From a bacterium (GTDB lineage: Bacteria > Patescibacteriota > Minisyncoccia > UBA6257 > 2-01-FULL-56-20), in assembly GCA_021780545.1 (NCBI GenBank), contig JAJXYP010000033.1, positions 1-14,550 of the forward strand: DNA of 14,550 nucleotides, written 5' to 3'. The notes under the pieces are model-generated. The model was not told where the DNA came from and ran no database searches. It worked only from the letters and a program-made list of their open reading frames with translations. Below, one piece after another: positions 6,441 to 14,251 of the stretch (its first letter is position 1; every line of letters begins with the position of its first letter). Made by a program: the position numbers and the translations under genes.

Positions 6441-6876
6441 GCCAAGCGCCCGGATGAAAAACCGTTCCACGATTCTGATGTCGCTGCTTTTTGTCATCGG
6501 CCGGCGGATGAAGGAGGAAATGAAGGAGGGCGGGCGCAAAAGTCGTTATTCCTGGCTGCACTTCGAGGTGATGCGGTATGTAGGGTCCGTCGGAAAGCCG
6601 TTGATGCGGGACGTGGCGGAGCATTTCTCCGTAACGCCGCCCGCGGCGACCCTGCTTATCGAAGGATTGGTGGGCATCGGCCTCCTGCGGCGCGTCGTCG
6701 ATCCGAAAGACCGCCGCGCTGTCCGCGTTGCGCTGACGCCGAAGGCGCGCCAGCTGATGAAGCGGGGGATGCAGGATCGCACGGCGGCCATCAAACGGCT
6801 GTTTTCGGTGCTTGATGCGCGCGAGGAGCAGGCGTTAGTCGAAATATTAACAAAAATAGCAGGGCAGGAATCATGA
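6439..6876 (+). CDS. MarR-family transcriptional regulator
   Basis: This 145-residue winged-helix DNA-binding protein probably binds as a dimer and represses its own efflux operon until a ligand releases it. The HTH region is KPLMRDVAEHFSVTPPAATLLIEGLVGIGLL (53-83), followed by the wing with the family signature D88-P-K-D-R-R-A-V-R-V-ALT. Helices at both ends would form the dimer interface. It sits at the head of an operon with two HlyD adaptors and an EmrB-type exporter, the same order as emrR-emrA-emrB. The start at 6439 gives the full-length frame. A second ATG at 6454 is possible, since neither has a Shine-Dalgarno and the first lies inside the operator. The ligand cannot be predicted. 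Confidence 0.9.
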   Translation: MPSARMKNRSTILMSLLFVIGRRMKEEMKEGGRKSRYSWLHFEVMRYVGSVGKPLMRDVAEHFSVTPPAATLLIEGLVGIGLLRRVVDPKDRRAVRVALTPKARQLMKRGMQDRTAAIKRLFSVLDAREEQALVEILTKIAGQES

Positions 6877-8357
6877 AACATATTTTTCAAAAATATCTGG
6901 CGTTGTGGGTGGTCGGCGCGGTTGCCGCGGTGACGGCGGTCGGCGCGGTCTGGTATATTGGATCAAGCCAGGCGCCTTCTTTCGGCGCAGTTACGGCGAC
7001 GAAAGGCAATGTAATTGAATCACTGAACGAGTCAGCCGTCGTTTTCGCCGAAAACAACGCCGATCTTTCATTCCAGGAAGGCGGCGAGATTGTGTCGGTT
7101 GATACGCAGGAGGGTGAGGCGGTTGCCGCCGGAACGGTGCTTGCTACGCTAAACACCGCGTCGCTCGAGGCAAATGTACAGCAGGCATCGGCGGCACTCG
7201 CAGTGGCGAACGCGAAACTCGCGGAACTTCAGGCCGGAACGCGGCCGGAGCAGATCGCCTTCGATCAGACAGCCGTCACGAATGCGAAGGCGGCGCTCGC
7301 GGTCGATGTCGGTAATGCGTACGCCGCCGCCGATGACGCGATTCACAACCAGACGGACAATCTTTTCAACAACCCGCGGACCAACAATCCGACGTTCCTC
7401 GTCCAGGTTGCGGATACGCAGCTCGTCAACAATATTGAAAATGAGCGAGTGGCGCTCGAAGCATCGCTCGATTCCTGGCGGAACGTGCTTGGGACGCCGG
7501 CTGCCGTATCGGTTGCCGATACGGCGCTGCCGCCGATACAGGCCTATCTCAATAACATCGCCATTGCGGTGAACGATGCCATTCCGGATTCAACCATCAC
7601 GTCGTCGGCGCTCGCCGGATATAAAGCGGAGGTAGTTGCGGCCCGGACAGAAGTCAACGCCGCCATTGCCGCGGATACCGCGGCCGAGTCAGCGCTGTCG
7701 GGCGCGCAAGGGACTCTCTCGCTCGCCGAAGCAGGATCGACGCCGCAGGAAATAGCGGCTCAGCAGGCGGCGGTTGCGGAGGCGCAGGCGGCGCAATCGG
7801 CGGCCCAGGTCGCGCTTGCCAACGCGCAGCTCGTCGCTCCGTTCTCCGGCACGGTGCAGAATCTTACGGCTCAGGTGGGACAGGTGGTTACGCCGGGCGT
7901 TCCGGTGCTGTCGCTCGTCAACAATGGAGGACTGAAGATTGATGCTTATGCCTCGGAAGCGGACGTGGCGAATATCAAAACCGGCGATGCGGCGCAGATA
8001 ACACTTGATGCGTTCGGCTCAGGAACCGCGTTCCCGGCAATCGTCACGACGGTAGACAGCGTGGAGACGCAGCGCAACGGCGCTCCGGCGTATCTTGTCA
8101 CGCTTCATTTCACGAAAGCCGAACCGCAGATTAAGGACGGCATGACGGGCAACGCCCGCATTATCCTTGCGGAACACGATAATGTCGTCGAAGTGCCTTC
8201 GCGGCTCGTTATCAACAGCGGCAACCAATATTATGTCCTCATACCTTCGGGATCGACTTTCGTGCGCCAGTCAGTCACGGTCGGCATCACGGGCGATGAC
8301 GGCATGACGGAAATCACCTCCGGCATTTCGGTCGGACAATCACTTTCAAACTTCTAA
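6873..8357 (+). CDS. HlyD/RND-type efflux adaptor (membrane fusion protein)
   Basis: This 494-residue adaptor is anchored by one N-terminal membrane helix (about 10-29). The first lipoyl half is near residues 62-95 (QEGGEIVSVDTQEGEAVAAGTVLATLN). A helical hairpin starts near 96 with QQASAALAVANAKLAELQAG, and its return helix is near 290-320. The second lipoyl half is near 321-350 (VAPFSGTVQNLTAQVGQVVTPG). A beta-barrel domain (about 352-432) and a membrane-proximal domain follow. The two hairpin arms carry similar segments, AGTRPEQIAFDQTAV and AGSTPQEIAAQQAAV. Between them lies an insertion of roughly 125 residues with Asn-rich NNPRTNNPTF, not part of a simple hairpin. The start overlaps the marR stop (ATGA), and AGGG eight bases upstream is one of the few Shine-Dalgarno-like sequences here. 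It probably works with the MFS exporter downstream. Confidence 0.88.
   Translation: MKHIFQKYLALWVVGAVAAVTAVGAVWYIGSSQAPSFGAVTATKGNVIESLNESAVVFAENNADLSFQEGGEIVSVDTQEGEAVAAGTVLATLNTASLEANVQQASAALAVANAKLAELQAGTRPEQIAFDQTAVTNAKAALAVDVGNAYAAADDAIHNQTDNLFNNPRTNNPTFLVQVADTQLVNNIENERVALEASLDSWRNVLGTPAAVSVADTALPPIQAYLNNIAIAVNDAIPDSTITSSALAGYKAEVVAARTEVNAAIAADTAAESALSGAQGTLSLAEAGSTPQEIAAQQAAVAEAQAAQSAAQVALANAQLVAPFSGTVQNLTAQVGQVVTPGVPVLSLVNNGGLKIDAYASEADVANIKTGDAAQITLDAFGSGTAFPAIVTTVDSVETQRNGAPAYLVTLHFTKAEPQIKDGMTGNARIILAEHDNVVEVPSRLVINSGNQYYVLIPSGSTFVRQSVTVGITGDDGMTEITSGISVGQSLSNF
7503..7525. repeat. Perfect 10-bp inverted repeat inside the adaptor gene
   Basis: Arms GCCGTATCGG (7503-7512) and CCGATACGGC (7516-7525) surround a TTG loop within the region encoding the insertion of the adaptor. 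It would form a stable hairpin in DNA or RNA. It is intragenic, and no role is evident. Confidence 0.8.
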
Positions 8358-8373
8358 CCGTATCTATTCCATT

Positions 8374-8997
8374 ATGAAGAACCGGAAACAGGTTATGTAT
8401 GCGGTATTCGGCGCCCTGATTGTTGCCGGCATTATTGGCGGCGGCGCCTGGTTTTATGTCTCCGCGAAAACGGTTTATATCGATCAGTCCGTGATTCAGG
8501 CGCCGCTTATTAATCTGTCGCCGGTGAATTCAGGCGTGCTCGAGGCGGTTTTCGTGAAAGACGGCGATTTGGTAACAGCGAATGAACCGGTGGCGCGCGT
8601 CGGGAGCGAAATTGTTGAAGCCAAAACTGCCGGTGAAATCGTTTCGGTGAATCAGAATATCGGCCAATATGAAAACACGCTTACGGGGCAAGGGACGGTC
8701 GTGACGATGATCGACCCGACCCAACTGCGGGTCGTGGGGCACCTCGATGAGAACAAGGGCCTGGCCGACGTCCATGTCGGCGATCCGGCGACCTTTACGG
8801 TCGATGCATTCGGATCGGAGGTCTTTAAGGGCGTCGTCGATGAAGTTGCGCCGAGCGCAGAACAAACAAGCGTGGTATTCAATATTTCGGATCAGCGGCC
8901 GACGAATCAGTTCGATGTTTATGTCCGATTCGATTTGGCGAAGTATCCGCAGCTCAAGAACGGCATGTCGGCCCGGATCTGGGTCTATCCGCAATAG
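8374..8997 (+). CDS. Short HlyD/EmrA-like adaptor without a helical hairpin
   Basis: This 207-residue protein has an N-terminal membrane helix (about 8-30) and two adjacent lipoyl half-motifs. The first is near 50-78 (SPVNSGVLEAVFVKDGDLVTANEP) and the second near 83-112 (AKTAGEIVSVNQNIGQYENTLTGQG). A beta-barrel domain from about 118 ends in PQLKNGMSARIWV. The long helical hairpin that separates the lipoyl halves in EmrA and HlyD is missing, so the protein is about half their length. It lies 16 bases after the first adaptor gene and 15 before the MFS gene. It has no Shine-Dalgarno, so it is probably co-transcribed with the exporter. Without the hairpin it cannot bridge to an outer-membrane channel, which fits a cell with a single membrane. 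An alternative role is as a structural partner of the longer adaptor. Confidence 0.82.
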   Translation: MKNRKQVMYAVFGALIVAGIIGGGAWFYVSAKTVYIDQSVIQAPLINLSPVNSGVLEAVFVKDGDLVTANEPVARVGSEIVEAKTAGEIVSVNQNIGQYENTLTGQGTVVTMIDPTQLRVVGHLDENKGLADVHVGDPATFTVDAFGSEVFKGVVDEVAPSAEQTSVVFNISDQRPTNQFDVYVRFDLAKYPQLKNGMSARIWVYPQ

Positions 8998-9012
8998 CGG
9001 ACGACGGGGGTT

Positions 9013-10494
9013 ATGGAAAACAATAAATGGCGCTGGTGGGTGCTCGTAACGGTCATATTTGGGACGTTCCTGGGGCGGCTTGATCAGACAGTCGTCAACC
9101 TGGCGCTTCCAAAAATCATCGGCGATTTTGGCATCAATGTCACCGATGCGGCTTGGATATCCACGGCATACATCCTCGCGAATGCCGTTTTTGTGCCGGT
9201 TTGGGGCAAACTTGGCGATACCGCCGGCCGCAAGCGTATTTATCTGATTGGTTTCATCGGTTTCATTATCGCTTCCGGACTGTGCGCCGTCGCGTGGAAT
9301 CTGACGTCCATGATCGTATTCCGCGTTATCCAGGGCTTCGCCGTTTCGGCAGACTACCCGACGGCGATGGCTATTCTTGCGGTGACGTTCACCGATCTCA
9401 AGGAACGGGCGCAGGCGCTTGGTATCTGGTCGTCTGCTTTTGCGGCTGCGTCAGTGTTCGGCCCCCTGATCGGCGGACCGCTCATCGACAATTTTAATTG
9501 GCGCTCGGTGTTTTTCATCAATGTACCGCTTGGCGTCATTGGTTTATTCCTTGCGCTCGCTTTTATTGATGAATCAGTAGGCGAAAAGCGGAGTGTTTCT
9601 TTTGACTGGTGGGGCTCGATAACGCTTGGCGTCGCGCTTTTCGGCCTCACGCTCGTTCTTGATCAGGGACAGACCTGGGGCTGGATGTCCTTCGACAGCA
9701 TCTTCTGGTATGCGGTTACCGTACTCTTCGCCCTGATTTTCTATTTCATCGAAACCCGCGAAGATGAGCCAATCGTCAATTTGGAATTTTTCAAAATCGG
9801 GATTTTTATAAACACTCTGATAAACAATTTCATCGTGTTCATGGCTCTCATCGGAGCGATTTTCCTGATTCCGATTTTTGCTGAAACGTTCCTCGGATAC
9901 AACGCCACGCAAACTGGTTATCTTTTCATACCGCTTGCCATCGCGCTGATGGCGGCTGCTCCGATCGGCGGTCGCCTGATCGGGAAAGTGAAGCCAAGCA
10001 TCGTGATTTTCGCCAGCACTTTTGTCGCGGGCGTCGGCATTTTGATGCTCGCGGGGATCGACGCCCGTTCGACCGTGCTTGAGCTTTCCATCCCGATGTC
10101 CATCATGGCGTTCGGACTCGGTTTCGGCATGGCTCAGCGGACGAATCTGGTTGCCGTTGCGGTGCCGCACGAAGATATCGGCGAGGCGTCGGCGATTCTT
10201 GCGCTCGTGCGGAACATTTCGGGCGCATTCGGCGTCGCCATTTTCAGCACTATTCTCACCAACTCGATCAATGGCAATGTTCTCAACATCGCCCAGCAGA
10301 GCATCTTTCGCGGTATCGGCGCGCCGGCGCTCCAGCAGTTTATCGGATTGATTGAGCTCAAGGCGCAGGTGGCGGGGTACGCGACGGTTTTTGAAATTGC
10401 GGCCTGGGTGGTGATTATCGGTTCGTTCACGTCGTTCCTGATCCGCGTACCGCGGGAGCAGATGAGCGGCGAGCGGGTTATGGTGGTCGACTGA
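9013..10494 (+). CDS. MFS drug exporter, DHA2 family (EmrB/QacA type, 14 TM)
   Basis: This 493-residue proton-coupled exporter is expected to have 14 membrane helices. The first helix carries the subfamily signature RLDQTVVNLALPKI with D24. Motif A is GKLGDTAGRKR (65-75). Motif B has R104 in FRVIQGFA, and the antiporter motif C is SVFGPLIGGPLID near 147-159, followed by NWRSVFFINVPLG. Helix 4 holds SADYPTAMA, which places an acid (D114) where many relatives have a neutral residue. It is the last gene of the marR-adaptor-adaptor-exporter unit and probably exports hydrophobic or amphipathic compounds. A GGGGG run lies two bases from the ATG, poorly spaced for a Shine-Dalgarno. The stop is followed at once by the next promoter. 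The substrate is unknown. Confidence 0.92.
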   Translation: MENNKWRWWVLVTVIFGTFLGRLDQTVVNLALPKIIGDFGINVTDAAWISTAYILANAVFVPVWGKLGDTAGRKRIYLIGFIGFIIASGLCAVAWNLTSMIVFRVIQGFAVSADYPTAMAILAVTFTDLKERAQALGIWSSAFAAASVFGPLIGGPLIDNFNWRSVFFINVPLGVIGLFLALAFIDESVGEKRSVSFDWWGSITLGVALFGLTLVLDQGQTWGWMSFDSIFWYAVTVLFALIFYFIETREDEPIVNLEFFKIGIFINTLINNFIVFMALIGAIFLIPIFAETFLGYNATQTGYLFIPLAIALMAAAPIGGRLIGKVKPSIVIFASTFVAGVGILMLAGIDARSTVLELSIPMSIMAFGLGFGMAQRTNLVAVAVPHEDIGEASAILALVRNISGAFGVAIFSTILTNSINGNVLNIAQQSIFRGIGAPALQQFIGLIELKAQVAGYATVFEIAAWVVIIGSFTSFLIRVPREQMSGERVMVVD

Positions 10495-10503
10495 TGGTAG
10501 AAT
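10495..10503 (+). promoter_or_regulatory. Extended -10 promoter for glycerate 2-kinase
   Basis: TGG plus TAGAAT (10498-10503) forms an extended -10 element directly after the MFS stop codon and six bases (AAAAAT) before the ATG at 10510. No -35 match is apparent, and there is no Shine-Dalgarno. A start at the ATG itself is predicted. Confidence 0.5.
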
Positions 10504-10509
10504 AAAAAT

Positions 10510-11805
10510 ATGAAAATACGGAACGCCGAGGCGCTTGCGATAACCCCGGCCCGGCGAGATGTTTTGGCGATCGCGGAGGCCGGACTTGCGGCGGTTGACA
10601 CGGCCGCCGTCGTACGGGGAGCATTGCGCCGCGAGGGCGACAAACTATCCGTCGGAGAAAATATCGCGATTGACCTGGCATCAGCCGGACGCGTGATATT
10701 CGTGGCGGTCGGCAAGTGCGCTGCGGATTCCGCGCCGATTGTCGAAGAGGTCCTGGGCGATCGGTTATCAGGGGGGGTCGTTATTGACGTGAAATCCTGC
10801 GCGCCGTCGGCGCATCTCAAAACGTTTCGCGGGACGCATCCGTTGCCGTCCGATGATAATCTGGCGGCGGCTGAAGCGGTAGTCGGCGTTCTTAGGGATT
10901 TGACGGAGCGTGATATTGTGCTTTTCGTGGTGTCCGGCGGCGGCTCCACGCTGCTTTTTCTGCCGGAAAACCGGGCAAATCGCGAAGAATCCGCCATTTT
11001 TAAGGAGCTTACGGCTCGGGGAGCCGCTATCCAGGAAATGAATACGGTTCGGAAGCATCTCTCGCTTGCGCGCGGCGGGTGGCTTGCTCGCTATGCGTAT
11101 CCGGCGCGCGTGATTTCACTCGTGTTTTCGGATGTGCCCGGAAACGAACTTGGAACGATTGCTTCGGCCCCGACGGTGCGCGACGAGACGACCGTCGCCG
11201 ACGCCGCGGAAATTCTGCGGCGCTTCGGGATACTTGAACGCCGATCGATTGAACAATGCGGCCTCATCGAAACGCCAAAGGAAGAATGTTACTTTGAACG
11301 CGTTGCCAATCTCATCATCGTATCGAACGAACGGGCGCTCGAAGCGATGAAACGGAAAGCGGGAGCGCTCGGTTATCGATCCGAAATCAAAGATGCCAAA
11401 CTTTCGATGGATGCGATCGAAGCGGCGCAAATGATAAACGACGATATTTCTGCCGCCACTCCGGGCACCGTTTTTTTATGGGGCGGAGAGATGACGGTCC
11501 GGGTCGGCGGCAACGGCCGCGGCGGCCGTAATTTAACGCTTGCCGCGGCGGGGCTCGGCCGCATTGAGAAGGACGAAGAAATTCTTTCGCTTGCTTCCGA
11601 CGGACGCGATCATGGACCGTTTGCGGGTGCGCTGTGTGATACGATAACTAAAGAGGCGGCGGTAAGAGCCGGACTTCAACCGGAGGCGGCGGTTGCGGCA
11701 AGCGATACCTATCCTTTTTTTGAATCTGTCGGCCAGTATGTGATGACCGGCGACACGGGTTCGAACGTGTCAGATCTCATTATCGCCTTGAAATATAAAT
11801 CATAA
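10510..11805 (+). CDS. Glycerate 2-kinase, MOFRL family (DUF4147 + MOFRL)
   Basis: This 431-residue cytoplasmic kinase transfers phosphate from ATP to D-glycerate to give 2-phosphoglycerate. Some relatives are labelled hydroxypyruvate reductase (TtuD) in older annotation. The N-terminal DUF4147 domain holds VAVGKCAADSA (K69), GTHPLPSDDN (108-117), the Gly-rich loop SGGGSTLL (142-149), MNTVRKHLSLARGG (177-190) and FSDVPGNELGTIASAPT. The C-terminal MOFRL domain (about 318-428) holds FLWGGEMTV, GRGGRN, LASDGRDHGPFAGALCD and MTGDTGSNVSDL. The usual GGRNQE is GGRNLT here, so the Gln/Glu pair is replaced. It is followed 13 bases later by PEP synthase, so its product can run through enolase to PEP. 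It begins a new transcription unit after the efflux operon, with a -10 box six bases before the ATG. Confidence 0.92.
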   Translation: MKIRNAEALAITPARRDVLAIAEAGLAAVDTAAVVRGALRREGDKLSVGENIAIDLASAGRVIFVAVGKCAADSAPIVEEVLGDRLSGGVVIDVKSCAPSAHLKTFRGTHPLPSDDNLAAAEAVVGVLRDLTERDIVLFVVSGGGSTLLFLPENRANREESAIFKELTARGAAIQEMNTVRKHLSLARGGWLARYAYPARVISLVFSDVPGNELGTIASAPTVRDETTVADAAEILRRFGILERRSIEQCGLIETPKEECYFERVANLIIVSNERALEAMKRKAGALGYRSEIKDAKLSMDAIEAAQMINDDISAATPGTVFLWGGEMTVRVGGNGRGGRNLTLAAAGLGRIEKDEEILSLASDGRDHGPFAGALCDTITKEAAVRAGLQPEAAVAASDTYPFFESVGQYVMTGDTGSNVSDLIIALKYKS

Positions 11806-11818
11806 TTTCATTTTATCG

Positions 11819-14215
11819 ATGGTAAAAAATAAACATATCGCGGCATACGAGGAGGTTGGCATTAAGGATGTTTCCGAAGTCGGCGGGAAGAACGCATCGC
11901 TCGGCGAAATGATCCGGACGCTCGGCGCCAAAGGCGTGCCGGTGCCGTCGGGTTTTGTCGTCACGGCAAGCGCCTATTTCTATTTCTTCGAGAAAACGGG
12001 ACTGGACGACTTCATCGAGAAAACGTTGGCCGGACTTGATACGAAAAACCTCGCCGATTTGGCGCGGCGCGGCAAGAAGGTGCGCGACGCGATGATGCGC
12101 GCCGAGTTCCCCGACGATCTCGCGGAAGAAATCGCGGCCGGCTACCGAAAGCTTGAAAAGCGGTACGGAAAGAACGCGGACGTCGCCGTCCGTTCGTCGG
12201 CGACGGCCGAGGATTTGCCCGGCGCGAGCTTTGCCGGCGAACAGGAAAGCTATCTCGGCATCCGCGGCGCGGACGAAGTACTACGGGCCGTGCGCGCCAC
12301 GATGGCGTCTCTTTTCACCGATCGCGCCATTTCGTATCGCGCCGACCGGGGTTTCGACCATCTGAAAATAGCGCTTTCCGCCGGTGTGCAAAAAATGGTG
12401 CGGTCCGACAAGGCCTGTTCCGGCGTCATGTTTTCCCTTGACACCGAATCGGGGTTCGCCGGCATCGTCCTCATTAACGGATCCTGGGGCCTCGGGGAAA
12501 TGATCGTGAAAGGCGAAGTCACGCCGGATGAATTTATTGTCTGGAAGGAGGGGCTTCGACGGAAAGTGGCCGAGCCGATCATCGAAAAAAAGCTTGGCGT
12601 CAAACTGCGAAAGATGATTTATCACCGCGGCGCGGCAATCGAGCAGACGAAAATCGTGCCGACGGGCGGGCGCGAACGTGATACGTTTGTGCTAAGCGAC
12701 CGCGAAGCGGCACAGCTTGCGCGGTGGGGGATGATCATCGAGGAACATTATTCGGAGCATTATAAAAAATGGACGCCGATGGATATGGAATGGGCGAAGG
12801 ACGGCGAGACGGGCCAAATCTATATTGTCCAGGCGCGTCCGGAAACCGTCCATGCGAATCAGGACGTTTCGAAGGTGCGCGAATATGTTCCGCTTGAGAA
12901 GAAAGAACCGGCGGCCGCGGGCTCGTCCGTGGGATCGAAGATCGCGACCGGCCGCGCGCGGGTGATACTCGATACGAAACATATCGATGAATTCCGAAAG
13001 GGCGAAATCCTCGTGACCACGATGACCGATCCGGATTGGGAGCCCATCATGAAAATGGCGGCAGCCATCGTGACCGACAAGGGCGGTCGGACGTCGCATG
13101 CGGCGATCGTGTCACGCGAACTCGGCATTCCGGCGGTCGTCGGCACCGAAAAGGCTACCCGCACCTTTAAAACGGGAGAATTGATTACGGTTGACACGAC
13201 CGGAAGTGCCGGAGCCGTATATCGCGGCGCACTCCGCTTCCGCGTGGTCGAACACGACCTGAAGAAGATTCCGAAGACGAAGACGAACATTATGGTGAAC
13301 GTCGCCATCCCCGACAGCGCATTCGAAATTTCGCGCCTGCCGAACGCCGGCGTTGGCCTTGCCCGCGAGGAATTCATTATTGCGTCGAAGATAGGCATTC
13401 ATCCGATGGCACTCCTCAATCTTTCGAAGCAGGCGCCGTCCGTGCAGCGGGCGATTGCGGCGAAAATGAACGGCTGGAACGATCCGGTGAAATATTACGT
13501 GGACAATCTGGCGTTCGGTGTCGCAAAGATCGGCGCGGCGTTCTGGCCGCATCACGTGATTGTCCGGTTCTCCGACTTCAAATCGAATGAGTACCGGACC
13601 TTGCTTGGCGGGGAAGTGTATGAGCCAAAAGAGGAAAATCCCATGATTGGCTGGCGCGGCGCCTCCCGGTATTACGATCCGAAATTCAAACCGGCGTTCA
13701 TGCTCGAGATTGCCGCGATTAAGAAAGTCCGGGAATCGATGGGGCTTGATAATGTCATCCCGATGGTGCCGTTCTGCCGGACGCCGGAGGAAGGGCGGCG
13801 CGTGGTTGCGGCCATGAAGGAGGGTAAACTTTCCTCGCCCGTTTATGTCATGTGCGAAATTCCGTCGAACGTGCTCCTCGCCGATGAATTTTTAGAAATA
13901 TTCGACGGCATGTCGATCGGATCAAACGACCTCACCCAGCTTACTCTCGGCCTCGACCGGGACTCCGGTATTGTGAGCCGCGTTTCGAACGAGAACAACC
14001 CGGCGGTGAAAAAACTGATTGAGGAAGTCGTTGGCATCTGCCGCCGGAAAAAGAAATATATCGGCATCTGCGGCCAGGCGCCATCCGATTACCCGGAATT
14101 CGCAGAATTTCTCGTCGGTTGCGGCATCGAAAGCATGTCGCTCAATCCCGACACGGTGGTCGGAACGACGATTGTTGTGGCGAAAAAAGAAAAGGAGGTC
14201 GGAAGAAAAAAATAA
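11819..14215 (+). CDS. ppsA: Phosphoenolpyruvate synthase (pyruvate, water dikinase)
   Basis: This 798-residue cytoplasmic enzyme converts pyruvate, ATP and water to PEP, AMP and phosphate, the gluconeogenic entry step. The N-terminal nucleotide-binding domain carries GGKNASLGEM (22-31) and VRSSATAEDLPGASFAGEQE from residue 124 with R125. The swivelling phosphohistidine domain holds GGRTSHAAIVSRELGIPAVVG with the catalytic H427. The C-terminal PEP/pyruvate barrel includes GVGLAREEF, NPMIGWRGASRY, GSNDLTQLTLGLDRDS and CGQAPSDYPEFAEFL with C751, the acid/base cysteine. Length is as expected for PpsA (E. coli 792). The ATG at 11819 has no Shine-Dalgarno. An AT-rich stretch with CATAAT (11801-11806) overlaps the kinase stop and might serve as a weak promoter, though read-through from the kinase gene is equally possible. 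The Lys/Glu-rich C-terminus is followed by a short 7-base tandem repeat (GCATCGC). Confidence 0.96.
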   Translation: MVKNKHIAAYEEVGIKDVSEVGGKNASLGEMIRTLGAKGVPVPSGFVVTASAYFYFFEKTGLDDFIEKTLAGLDTKNLADLARRGKKVRDAMMRAEFPDDLAEEIAAGYRKLEKRYGKNADVAVRSSATAEDLPGASFAGEQESYLGIRGADEVLRAVRATMASLFTDRAISYRADRGFDHLKIALSAGVQKMVRSDKACSGVMFSLDTESGFAGIVLINGSWGLGEMIVKGEVTPDEFIVWKEGLRRKVAEPIIEKKLGVKLRKMIYHRGAAIEQTKIVPTGGRERDTFVLSDREAAQLARWGMIIEEHYSEHYKKWTPMDMEWAKDGETGQIYIVQARPETVHANQDVSKVREYVPLEKKEPAAAGSSVGSKIATGRARVILDTKHIDEFRKGEILVTTMTDPDWEPIMKMAAAIVTDKGGRTSHAAIVSRELGIPAVVGTEKATRTFKTGELITVDTTGSAGAVYRGALRFRVVEHDLKKIPKTKTNIMVNVAIPDSAFEISRLPNAGVGLAREEFIIASKIGIHPMALLNLSKQAPSVQRAIAAKMNGWNDPVKYYVDNLAFGVAKIGAAFWPHHVIVRFSDFKSNEYRTLLGGEVYEPKEENPMIGWRGASRYYDPKFKPAFMLEIAAIKKVRESMGLDNVIPMVPFCRTPEEGRRVVAAMKEGKLSSPVYVMCEIPSNVLLADEFLEIFDGMSIGSNDLTQLTLGLDRDSGIVSRVSNENNPAVKKLIEEVVGICRRKKKYIGICGQAPSDYPEFAEFLVGCGIESMSLNPDTVVGTTIVVAKKEKEVGRKK

Positions 14216-14236
14216 GCATCGCGCATCGCGGGAGCG

Positions 14237-14245
14237 TGGTATACT
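14237..14245 (+). promoter_or_regulatory. Extended -10 promoter for the D-2-hydroxyacid dehydrogenase gene
   Basis: TGG followed by TATACT (14240-14245) forms an extended -10 element in the 36-base gap after ppsA. Six bases (TAGGAT) separate it from the ATG at 14252. No convincing -35 is seen. The AGGA in the gap is only two bases from the ATG, too close for a normal ribosome binding site. Confidence 0.6.
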
Positions 14246-14251
14246 TAGGAT

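Noticed and set aside
11513..11529. 17-base perfect palindrome ACGGCCGCGGCGGCCGT in the glycerate kinase gene
   Set aside because: It encodes the Gly/Arg-rich MOFRL motif, and GC-rich glycine and arginine codons readily give such symmetry.
14216..14229. Two copies of GCATCGC after ppsA, considered as a terminator or attachment site
   Set aside because: Only a 7-base direct repeat, with no stable hairpin, no T run and no other sign of integration.
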